Of a stretch of 5,896 bases of DNA, positions 1 through 5,896 are shown piece after piece (within the stretch, counting starts at the first letter, position 1; each line of letters opens with the position of its first letter). The notes below the pieces were generated by a model that worked only from the letters and a program-made list of their open reading frames with translations, was not told where the DNA came from and searched no databases. Source of the DNA: Pollutiaquabacter sp046052345 (GTDB lineage: Bacteria > Bacteroidota > Bacteroidia > AKYH767-A > 2013-40CM-41-45); assembly GCA_046052345.1 (NCBI GenBank), contig JBJOMN010000039.1, positions 1 through 5,896 on the forward strand, given 5' to 3'. A program made the translations under genes and the position numbers.

Positions 1-1
1 G

Positions 2-508
2 CTGTTGGATATCGGTCCGGACGCACACGGAAAAATACCGCCGATCATGCAGGAGCGGCTATTGGAGATCGGCGATTGGCTGAAGATAAACGGCGAGGCG
101 ATTTACGGGACACAACGCTGGAAGCAGACCTGTCAGTGGAGCGAAGGCCGACGTGATTATCACGCACCGAAAGCGAATGCGAACATGGAATGGCGAACGA
201 CGGGCGATGTGATGCTCAAACTGACGGTGGATCCTGATTCCGGTTATGCCGTCAAGGAAGCCTTTTTCACGTGGAAGGAGAAAGAGAATACCGTGTATGC
301 CATACTTCCGAAATATCCTGCAAACGGCAAATTGTTGCTTAAAGGAATCCGGCTGGACAAGTCCGCCCGTGCAGAGTTTCTGATGAACCGCGAGCAGTTA
401 TCTTTCAAGGTTGTCGGCGATAATACGGAAATCACCTTGCCTGTTTTCCGACCCGAGCTGTTATCCTCACAGCATGCATGGGTGGTCAGAATAATAGGGG
501 CCAATTGA
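2..508 (+). CDS. GH29 alpha-L-fucosidase, C-terminal part (5' end outside window)
   Basis: The frame is open from base 2 and ends with TGA at 506-508, so these are the last 168 codons of a longer gene. The first visible residues, LLDIGPDAHGKIPPIMQERL, followed by IGDWLKINGEAIYGT, match the segment that closes the catalytic barrel of GH29 alpha-L-fucosidases (usual form NIGPxxxGxIPP...LxxxGxWLxxNGEAIYGT). These enzymes are retaining exoglycosidases that remove alpha-linked L-fucose from glycans. The nucleophile and acid/base residues lie upstream of the window, so activity cannot be judged here. The remaining 130 or so residues fit the C-terminal beta-sandwich domain of the family and contain no stop or frameshift. 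A TTG at position 5 is inside the gene and is not a start. The signal peptide, if present, is not visible. The gene converges on the adhesin pair to its right. The family call is strong; substrate linkage is unknown. Confidence 0.93.
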   Translation: MLDIGPDAHGKIPPIMQERLLEIGDWLKINGEAIYGTQRWKQTCQWSEGRRDYHAPKANANMEWRTTGDVMLKLTVDPDSGYAVKEAFFTWKEKENTVYAILPKYPANGKLLLKGIRLDKSARAEFLMNREQLSFKVVGDNTEITLPVFRPELLSSQHAWVVRIIGAN

Positions 509-542
509 TTTTAAGATGGCCAGCTGAAAATGGCGATGTGAT

Positions 543-560
543 CCGAAAATCCTTATTCGG
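543..560. terminator. Weak hairpin in the convergent gap
   Basis: CCGAA at 543-547 pairs with TTCGG at 556-560 around an 8-base loop. It is the clearest stem in the 78-base gap between two convergent genes, where a two-way terminator would be expected. There is no T-run on either side and the stem is only 5 bp, so this is a weak candidate. Nothing else is visible in the gap. Confidence 0.2.
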
Positions 561-586
561 TCGGGAGCGATGCGTCGTGTCAAGAA

Positions 587-2896
587 TCATCGGATGACCG
601 TCACCCTGCCTCTGTACTCATGGGGTTCGCCCTTTTCGTCAGCCAACTTTAACAGGAAAACATAGCTGTCAATCGGGCAAAGTTTTCCTGAATTTCCATT
701 CATGGTTCCGTCCCAGACTTCTTCGGGATCCTCAGAATGGAAAATCTCCAACCCCCAGCGGTCGAAGATGTATAGATCGTACCTGGTCACGCCTACGCAA
801 TAAATACGGAAATAGTCATTCAAGTAATCGCCATTCGGCGTAAAAGAAGCGGGGATGTATACTGCAAATCCTTGATAAACTTTAACAATGCTTGTGATGG
901 TATCCACACATCCGATCTGGCTGGTGGTTATCAATCGGATTTCGTAAGTACCTGTATCACGGTACATATGCGTCGGATTGACGCTGTTGTCAGTACGGGT
1001 CCCGTCTCCGAAATCCCATTCATAAAAAACCCCTCCGATGCTGGTGTTGGCGAATTCGACAACGGGAGTGAGTGAAGATACCTCATCGTTTGACTGTACA
1101 AAATCGGCGACCGGAGCGTCGTAGATGGATACTAAACCAGGAACCACCATGGAATCCACACAACCGTTCGTCGCCGTCACGAGTAATGAAACATTGTAAA
1201 TACCCGGGGTGTCATATACGTGAGTGGGCTCGGACAAGTCGCTAGTCTGTTGATCGCCGAAATCCCAACGGTATGTGCAACCCGGTTGTATGATTGAAAA
1301 ATTAGAGAATTCCACGGCGGATGGAGCACAGTCTATCACGGCGTAGGGTATGAAAATGGCCTCAGGACCGAACTTCAGATCGAAGGTCATCTGTCTGCGC
1401 ACCGTATTACTGCAGCCGTCTACGACGGTGACGGAATATTGGCTGTTCTGGTTAGCGACAAAGGTCACGGAGGAAGCCGTGTCACCATTTGCCCAGAAGA
1501 AAGAATAGTGACCGTCTCCACCGGTGACCAGCGGTGCCAGTTCAACGACTGTTCCCGGACAAACGGTATCGTTCGTTGCAGTATTCACCTGCAACTGAGG
1601 GTATACATCAACATGAACCGTATCCGCCACCGTCGCACACCGTCGCGCATCGACGGCATAAACGGAATAATCGGAAGCCGACTGGGGATTCACGGCCAGG
1701 GTACTTCCTCCCAATCCGCTACTCCACATATAGCTATAAGGCGGTGTTCCTCCGACCACCGTTGCACGAAGGGTGGCGGTTTGGGTACTGCAGACAGTCG
1801 TATCGCTACTGACGGTTAATCGTAAGGAGTCGGGCTCACGGATTATCACCAACTGGGTATAAGAGCAGCCGGCAGCGTCTGTGATTACGACCTGATAACT
1901 TCCCGCAGCGATACCGGATATGATGGAATCAACAGAAGTCCCGACAGACCATGCAAATGAATAAGGAGAGGCTCCGCCGGAAGCCTGGACTGTAGCAGCC
2001 CCGGTACTGTTTCCCGCACAATCCACATCAACGGTAGACAGGGTGCACTGAAGATTAGATGTCGAATTAACGGCTACTGAAGCAGTAGTAACACAGCCGT
2101 TCTGATCCATAACCGCTACTTGATAACCTCCTGCAGTCAATCCGGATATTGAATCCGACGTGATACCGGAAGGCAACCAGAGATAGGTATAGCCGCCGGC
2201 TCCTCCGGATGCGGTGACTTCAGCCCAACCGTCGGATAACCCGCAACCGGCAGGATTGGCGGATACTGACAACACCATGGCTGTCGGTTGGTTGATTGTA
2301 AACACCGCGGTATCTGAACAACCGTTCGTATCGACGATAATCAGCGAATAAGCTCCTGCAGAAAGTCCTGAGACTGAATTTCCGGTGCCTACAAGAGGCG
2401 TCCAATTGTAGACGAGAGCGCCGCTACCGCCAGTGACATTCACGGCTGCCACACCATCGGATCCGCCATTACAACTCACATCCATGAAAGAAGAGGAAGC
2501 CACGGAAGGCGGCGGCAAATCGGCCACCGTTACTGTATCAGAGGTAGTCGATCCTGAGGCATCGGTCACCGATGCCACATACGTTCCCGCAGGCAGATTG
2601 TACACGGTCAATGTCGTGTCACCGGTATTCCATAAGCAAGAATAGGGAGCGGTTCCGCCTGTAATCGAAGCGGTCACTGAACCGTTCGTATGCCCGCACG
2701 TCGATGGATCCGCATCAAGAGTCAGCAGGAGGGTATCTAGAGCGGCTGCAGGGCAAGGAAGGGGAAGAAGACTGTTTCGAAGGGCATTGCGATACGAAGA
2801 CCCCGCCGCCGAATTGGGTTTTTCAGTAAGCGGAAAACCGGATGCACAGTACGCAGCTGCAACCGACAATAAAGCCGCGATAATACCCTTCCGCAT
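587..2896 (-). CDS. Secreted SprB-repeat / PKD protein with T9SS type B (CHU_C) sorting domain
   Basis: The 769-residue product is a large secreted, probably adhesive, surface protein. I chose the ATG at 2896; the frame also allows a TTG one codon earlier, which is less likely. Residues 1-20 form a Sec signal peptide (MRKG, a hydrophobic stretch, likely cleavage near CASG-F). Four SprB-type repeats follow at about 57-126, 131-203, 208-277 and 283-354, with the recurring pattern C..G..G.......GG..PY...W........GL.AG.Y.V.V.D..GC. Two Ig-like modules lie at about 358-430 and 436-507. Two PKD domains lie at about 513-592 and 595-673 (YRWDFGD, YEWDFGDG, closing NGC or IGC). The CHU_C sorting domain spans about 676-769 (IPASFTPNGDYLNDYF, FDRWGLEIF, WDG, ending VTVIR). 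In the family this C-terminus directs export through the type IX secretion system. The gene lies 69 bases downstream of a second CHU_C protein and probably shares its transcript. The ligand is unknown. Confidence 0.93.
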   Translation of the reverse strand: MRKGIIAALLSVAAAYCASGFPLTEKPNSAAGSSYRNALRNSLLPLPCPAAALDTLLLTLDADPSTCGHTNGSVTASITGGTAPYSCLWNTGDTTLTVYNLPAGTYVASVTDASGSTTSDTVTVADLPPPSVASSSFMDVSCNGGSDGVAAVNVTGGSGALVYNWTPLVGTGNSVSGLSAGAYSLIIVDTNGCSDTAVFTINQPTAMVLSVSANPAGCGLSDGWAEVTASGGAGGYTYLWLPSGITSDSISGLTAGGYQVAVMDQNGCVTTASVAVNSTSNLQCTLSTVDVDCAGNSTGAATVQASGGASPYSFAWSVGTSVDSIISGIAAGSYQVVITDAAGCSYTQLVIIREPDSLRLTVSSDTTVCSTQTATLRATVVGGTPPYSYMWSSGLGGSTLAVNPQSASDYSVYAVDARRCATVADTVHVDVYPQLQVNTATNDTVCPGTVVELAPLVTGGDGHYSFFWANGDTASSVTFVANQNSQYSVTVVDGCSNTVRRQMTFDLKFGPEAIFIPYAVIDCAPSAVEFSNFSIIQPGCTYRWDFGDQQTSDLSEPTHVYDTPGIYNVSLLVTATNGCVDSMVVPGLVSIYDAPVADFVQSNDEVSSLTPVVEFANTSIGGVFYEWDFGDGTRTDNSVNPTHMYRDTGTYEIRLITTSQIGCVDTITSIVKVYQGFAVYIPASFTPNGDYLNDYFRIYCVGVTRYDLYIFDRWGLEIFHSEDPEEVWDGTMNGNSGKLCPIDSYVFLLKLADEKGEPHEYRGRVTVIR

Positions 2897-2924
2897 CAAT
2901 GTCCGGTTTTAATACAGTTAGAAA

Positions 2925-2943
2925 AAAGAAATGGCATTTCTTT
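2925..2943 (-). terminator. A/T-rich hairpin with U-run between the two adhesin genes
   Basis: AAAGAAAT at 2925-2932 and ATTTCTTT at 2936-2943 form a perfect 8-bp stem with a 3-base loop. Read on the minus strand, the second arm runs into six U residues (A-run at 2922-2927), which is the order expected for an intrinsic terminator after the upstream gene's stop at 2966. The stem is almost all A-U and therefore weak. It may cause partial read-through or act as an RNA-stability element rather than a full stop. The 69-base gap holds no TTTG/TAnnTTTG promoter that I can see. Confidence 0.3.
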
Positions 2944-2965
2944 CAGATACACGAGAAAGTCATCA

Positions 2966-5323
2966 TTAACGGATCAGCATGATTTTCCCTGTCCTGTTTC
3001 TCAGGTAACCTATTCTGTCATCGTACTCTATGAGGTAGTCATAAGCGTCCTGTTGACAAGGGCCTCCTTTGTAGGTCCCGTCCCAGCCGATATTGCGGTC
3101 AGTGGTGGTGAATATCTGCAGCCCCCATCGGTCGAAAACCGACATCTTGAACCGGTTGGTTCCGGTTGCCTCGACGTAAAAGACATCGTTGCGTCCGTCG
3201 CCGTTCGGTGTGAACGCAGACGGCACCCACAGAGATATCTCCGGATAAACTTTCACATAGTGGACAATGCTGTCCGTACAACCAAAATCGTTCGACACCC
3301 ATTGGGTGATGGCATAGTAGCCCGGCTCCGTATAGGTATGGATCGGGTCCGTACCGAAAGAGGTCTGACCGTCGCCGAAATCCCACCTCCACGAAGTGCT
3401 TCCGTAGGATCTGTCATCCATGGTTATGACAGTAATTGAATCCGACAGTGATGCGGCGGTGAGGGAAAATCCTGCATGCGGCATTTCATCCACATGGATA
3501 TAATCAACCATCGTGGTCTCTGAAATACATCCGTTAGGAGCTGTCACCTGCAAATGGACATCATAATCTCCGGGCCTGTAAAAAGACGTGCTGACATCGG
3601 GACCGGTCAGGGTATCTCCGTTGCTGAAGTGCCAGACCTGCTGAAGGGATCCCTGCCCGCTGAAGGAAGACTCGTCGGAGAACCGGACAGTCATCGGGAC
3701 ACAACCGAAAGCGGCGTCAGGCACGATGTCTATTTGAGCATTCTCTAACACACGCACAGGGAGACTCACGGCATCGGAACAGCCGTTGTCAGAAACAGTC
3801 TGAAAAGTGGCCGTATATACTCCGGGTTGGGAATAGACATGATCGGCAAGCAGGAAGCCTGCCGAAGCACCGTCTCCGAAATACCACGTATTCGATTGGA
3901 TGCTTCCGCTTACTATGGTGCTTCCTCCCAACAGGGTGGCTTGCGTACCGGGACATACATTGTCATAGGCGACAGCAGAAGCTACAGGCAAGGGATTGAT
4001 GGTTACAAGGCCGCTGTCGGCCAGACTAAGCGTATCCAGGCATACCTTGCTGCTGATCTGCACCGAAGGCTGATAGGTGCCGGCTGAGGGATAAAGTACG
4101 GAGTAGGGCCCTGCTCCGCTGCCTGACAATACCGTCCCGCCATCAAAGTCCCACATGAACTCGGCAGTATCCAATTGAGCTCCGTTGATATAAATGTTTA
4201 TGGGTTGTCCTTCACAGACGGGTTGTGCTTCGACGGATGCACGGAAATCGGCAGAGAGCGGATAGATGACCGCATCGTCTGAGAATCCACAGGTACCATT
4301 AGTTCCCGTGACCTGACAGGTGATGGGGCCTGTACCGTTCGGCATCACAAAGTAGGGGGTGGCCACGGAATCGCTGCTTAGATAAGGACAAAAAGCCCAC
4401 GTATAGCTCCATCCGTTAGCAGCCGGTATGCCCAGGGAGACCGTATCCCCCGGACACAGATACCTGTCGGGACCTGCACTGATTACAGTGGCAGAGGTTA
4501 GGCTCTCCCCTTTCAGAAATACCGATGAGTCGAAGTAGGGGTCACTGGCGTCAGCGATGCTGATACGAAGGTGATAGGAAACACAAGGCTGTACCACCGC
4601 ATAGGCAACAAGGGGCGCAGTGAATCCGTCGAGGGACGTGGTGGTGCCCATACCATTATCCACAAAAAGTGTATCGTTAGTCAGTATCGAAGGGGCCGGT
4701 GCACCGGAGCCGAAAGTTCCACACTGGCCGGCATTCACATTATTTATGGCTACGGGATTCGTGGTCCCGGGGATCAAAGCAATATTTGTAGGCGGCAACG
4801 GGGGCGATGAAAAATTAGAACTTAGAATAAAAGCGAAAAGATCATTGAACTGGGAACATACGTATTCAGGATATTCTTCCGACCCGAAGATGTACGTGAA
4901 TTTCACGGTATCGCTTTGAGGTACGAAGTCGAACTCAAGGATGGCTGCATCGTACGTGCGCGCACCGGATATACGACTGAGGAGTGTATCACCCGGCATT
5001 TGGAGATCGTCGGAAAAGCCCTGGGAGAGATTCGGCCCGGAGGAGAATTCGCATCGAGCCGTGGACAACATCACACCGCTGAAAATGAGGCTCGTGCCTT
5101 TTCCGATGCCGGCACCCGTCGAAAAATGACCTATTGAAGCAGGTGCGCCATTGTAAACCACGTTTGAAATCGAAACTCCTGCACCTGTAAGTTCATTCAC
5201 CCATTGCGTTGGAGAGATGTTAGACGTGATACTCATCTGGGCAGAGCACACGGAAAAGGCGTGAAGGAGGAAGAAGATTGTCGCCGGTACAAACCCGCAT
5301 CGATAGCGTATGAAGTGTTTCAT
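2966..5323 (-). CDS. Secreted choice-of-anchor L / PKD protein with T9SS type B (CHU_C) sorting domain
   Basis: The product has 785 residues, from ATG at 5323 to TAA at 2966-2968. Residues 1-28 are a Sec signal peptide: basic start MKHFIRYR, hydrophobic FVPATIFFLL, cleavage likely after VCSA. Residues about 30-275 are a choice-of-anchor L domain, recognised by the GIGKG...LIFSGVMLSTA segment, the YDAAILEFDFVP strand, KFTYIFGSEEYPEY, NDLFAFILS and a late SYHLRISIADASDPYFDSSVFL. An Ig-like module follows at about 281-355. Four PKD modules lie at about 357-442 (divergent, MWDFDGG), 445-526 (WYFGDG), 530-612 (WHFSNGD) and 615-692 (WRWDFGDGQT). The CHU_C domain at about 695-785 has VPSAFTPNGDGRNDVF, FDRWGLQIF, GWDGTYKG and a terminal IMLIR. 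In this family the domain sends proteins across the outer membrane by the type IX system. No strong ribosome-binding site precedes the start. It is the first gene of a likely two-gene unit. Its role as adhesin or matrix component is inferred; the binding target is unknown. Confidence 0.94.
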   Translation of the reverse strand: MKHFIRYRCGFVPATIFFLLHAFSVCSAQMSITSNISPTQWVNELTGAGVSISNVVYNGAPASIGHFSTGAGIGKGTSLIFSGVMLSTARCEFSSGPNLSQGFSDDLQMPGDTLLSRISGARTYDAAILEFDFVPQSDTVKFTYIFGSEEYPEYVCSQFNDLFAFILSSNFSSPPLPPTNIALIPGTTNPVAINNVNAGQCGTFGSGAPAPSILTNDTLFVDNGMGTTTSLDGFTAPLVAYAVVQPCVSYHLRISIADASDPYFDSSVFLKGESLTSATVISAGPDRYLCPGDTVSLGIPAANGWSYTWAFCPYLSSDSVATPYFVMPNGTGPITCQVTGTNGTCGFSDDAVIYPLSADFRASVEAQPVCEGQPINIYINGAQLDTAEFMWDFDGGTVLSGSGAGPYSVLYPSAGTYQPSVQISSKVCLDTLSLADSGLVTINPLPVASAVAYDNVCPGTQATLLGGSTIVSGSIQSNTWYFGDGASAGFLLADHVYSQPGVYTATFQTVSDNGCSDAVSLPVRVLENAQIDIVPDAAFGCVPMTVRFSDESSFSGQGSLQQVWHFSNGDTLTGPDVSTSFYRPGDYDVHLQVTAPNGCISETTMVDYIHVDEMPHAGFSLTAASLSDSITVITMDDRSYGSTSWRWDFGDGQTSFGTDPIHTYTEPGYYAITQWVSNDFGCTDSIVHYVKVYPEISLWVPSAFTPNGDGRNDVFYVEATGTNRFKMSVFDRWGLQIFTTTDRNIGWDGTYKGGPCQQDAYDYLIEYDDRIGYLRNRTGKIMLIR

Positions 5324-5379
5324 GAAAGAAAGGCGAACTTATCAGGTTTGCCGGATAAAAAATATAGAGGCTATACTCG

Positions 5380-5410
5380 TAAATATATGAATTTCGGTTC
5401 AGTCTTCAAA
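5380..5410 (-). promoter_or_regulatory. Bacteroidota-type promoter for the adhesin pair
   Basis: Read on the minus strand, TTTG (5410-5407) is followed by exactly 19 bases and then TATATTTA (5387-5380). The known Bacteroidota consensus is TTTG at -33 and TAnnTTTG at -7 with about this spacing; only the last G of the -7 box differs. Transcription would begin near 5373-5375, giving a leader of about 50 bases before the ATG at 5323. The TTTG lies inside one arm of a 9-bp hairpin. Confidence 0.5.
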
Positions 5411-5433
5411 GTCTGTCCAAGAGTACTTTGAAG
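5404..5433. repeat. 9-bp inverted repeat overlapping the promoter's -33 box
   Basis: CTTCAAAGT at 5404-5412 is perfectly complementary to ACTTTGAAG at 5425-5433, with 12 bases between. The left arm contains the TTTG (-33) element of the adhesin promoter on the minus strand, so the pair could be an operator. There is no U-run on either side, so it is not a typical terminator. A third copy of CTTCAAAGT lies at 5578-5586. Confidence 0.4.
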
Positions 5434-5587
5434 GCGAATAGATTGATTTTTCCGCTTAAAACACGGCAAAGTGGACTTGATTCGAACGGCCATTGAAATT
5501 GATGATGCATGAAATTGACTGTCAGGACCCTTGGGCTCTGATTTTAATCGACCGGGGCTTAAAGTTTGACGAGGAGCCTTCAAAGTA
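5424..5587. repeat. Pair of 12-bp perfect inverted repeats bounding 140 bases
   Basis: TACTTTGAAGGC at 5424-5435 is the exact inverse of GCCTTCAAAGTA at 5576-5587. The enclosed bases show no convincing gene. They include a 9-base direct repeat, TGAAATTGA, at 5494-5502 and 5510-5518. Just outside the right arm, GCCTCATCA occurs at 5588-5596 and again at 5625-5633. I see no target-site duplication around the arms, so a miniature mobile element is possible but unproven. Confidence 0.4.
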
Positions 5588-5613
5588 GCCTCATCATCTT
5601 GCGCAAGGGAATC

Positions 5614-5739
5614 TCACACCTCCGGCCTCATCACGTAATCTTTCCTGAAATACCCGTTGCCGATGTCGAAGTCGTTTTCATCGACCACTTCGAAGCCGGG
5701 TTTCCGACAGAACGCCACCGCCGGATTGCTTCCGGGCAT
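5614..5739 (-). pseudogene. C-terminal remnant of a GNAT-family N-acetyltransferase
   Basis: From an ATG at 5739 to TGA at 5614-5616 the minus strand reads 41 codons. The stretch NPAVAFCRKPGFEVVDENDF followed by GNGYFRKDYVMRPEV resembles the end of GNAT acetyltransferases, where the usual form is N..A..FY.K.GF.VV.E.DF.IG.GYFM.DYVM. The roughly 100 or more upstream residues, including the acetyl-CoA binding motif A, are absent: upstream in the same frame there is only the heptad repeat block and a stop. Two normally conserved positions are changed (AFC where AFY is usual, and RKPGF where K-L/N-GF is usual), which suggests decay. The ATG is probably an internal codon and not a working start. 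The fragment cannot be an active enzyme. The resemblance is clear over its short length, but a homology search would be needed to name the subfamily. Confidence 0.65.
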
Positions 5740-5740
5740 A

Positions 5741-5782
5741 TGGAACTTGGAACTACCCACGAACCACTAACCACTAATCACT
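5741..5782. repeat. Six 7-base units in register (42 bp heptad block)
   Basis: Starting at 5741 the plus strand reads TGGAACT twice, ACCCACG once, AACCACT twice and AATCACT once, with no gap between units. On the minus strand every unit begins AGT or CGT (AGTGATT, AGTGGTT, AGTGGTT, CGTGGGT, AGTTCCA, AGTTCCA). I recall similar TTAGTGG and AGTTCCA runs between genes in Bacteroidota genomes, but their function is not known to me. The block separates the GNAT remnant from the next reading frame and supplies that frame's stop codon. Confidence 0.7.
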
Positions 5783-5896
5783 ATCTCCGGCGCCAGCACA
5801 TACGTCACCGACCGTCGGTCGTCTTCATGGCGGGAACGTTGCACTGCTTCCCCGGGAAATCCGCATTCATTGAACCGTCGGTTGATGTTTCGGATC
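5767..5896 (-). CDS. C-terminal end of an unrecognised protein (5' end outside window)
   Basis: The minus strand is open from the right edge (first full codon 5895-5893) to TAG at 5767-5769, giving 42 residues. The sequence begins IRNINRRFNECGFPGEAVQ and continues with a charged SRHEDDRRSVTYVLAPEIV before ending ISG. The composition is protein-like and the frame uses ordinary codons. I do not recognise the family. The last few residues and the stop codon are encoded by the heptad repeat block, so the original C-terminus may have been a little different, or the gene may have been cut by whatever brought the block in. It could be an intact gene's end or a second remnant like the GNAT fragment; the part beyond the window would decide. 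Confidence 0.5.
   Translation of the reverse strand, partial: IRNINRRFNECGFPGEAVQRSRHEDDRRSVTYVLAPEIVISG

Noticed and set aside
1439..1819. 126-codon open frame on the plus strand inside the SprB-repeat gene
   Set aside because: It is antisense to a clear repeat-domain gene; the translation has no domain-like pattern and there is no promoter or ribosome site in front of it.
2321..2690. Recurrent ACCGTTCGTA strings in the SprB-repeat gene, considered as a DNA repeat or binding site
   Set aside because: Copies fall at equivalent TNG-type positions of the repeat modules (also near 1161), so they are explained by protein repeat conservation.
3053..3439. 128-codon open frame on the plus strand inside the choice-of-anchor L gene
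   Set aside because: It lies antisense to the PKD and CHU_C region, whose minus-strand reading is strongly supported; the frame is a by-product of that coding sequence.
5371..5583. 70-codon open frame on the minus strand
   Set aside because: The product is rich in K, R, S and Q with no recognisable motif, and the frame runs across the promoter and hairpin region of the adhesin gene.
5809..5821. Perfect 6-bp inverted repeat CGACCG-T-CGGTCG
   Set aside because: It falls inside the open frame at the right edge and encodes the DDRRS segment; no T-run or promoter element is beside it, so chance in coding DNA is the simplest reading.
1..5896. CRISPR array, tRNA or rRNA gene, or complete insertion sequence
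   Set aside because: No regularly spaced direct repeats with unique spacers, no cloverleaf or rRNA-like stretch, and no transposase-like reading frame were seen on either strand.

Overview
The window looks like a chromosomal piece from a member of the Bacteroidota, probably Bacteroidales or a relative. Two large secreted proteins end in the gliding-motility-type (CHU_C, type B) C-terminal domain that type IX secretion system (T9SS) cargo carries. A promoter candidate has the Bacteroidota pattern (TTTG, 19 bases, TATATTTA), and no start codon has a strong AGGAGG-like ribosome site. Base composition is close to balanced by eye. The genus cannot be named from this sequence.

Layout: positions 1-508 (+) hold the last 168 codons of a GH29 alpha-L-fucosidase, cut by the window's left edge. 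A 78-base convergent gap follows. Positions 587-5323 (-) hold two consecutive genes read right to left. The first, 2966-5323, encodes a 785-residue choice-of-anchor L / PKD / CHU_C protein. The second, 587-2896, encodes a 769-residue SprB-repeat / PKD / CHU_C protein. They are 69 bases apart with no recognisable promoter between them, so they are probably co-transcribed from the promoter at about 5380-5410.

Positions 5324-5613 contain no convincing gene. They hold the promoter, a hairpin that covers its -33 element, and a pair of 12-base inverted repeats 140 bases apart. Positions 5614-5896 look like decayed or shuffled DNA: the last 41 codons of a GNAT acetyltransferase without the rest of the gene, a 42-base block of six 7-base units in register, and the C-terminal end of an unrecognised protein whose stop codon lies inside that block.

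Biologically, the two large proteins are most likely exported through the Sec system and then the T9SS, and displayed or released as adhesin or matrix proteins. The fucosidase would trim fucosylated glycans. It is on the opposite strand, so shared regulation is not implied. I see no clear new multi-gene system. The least ordinary feature is the heptad block between gene remnants.
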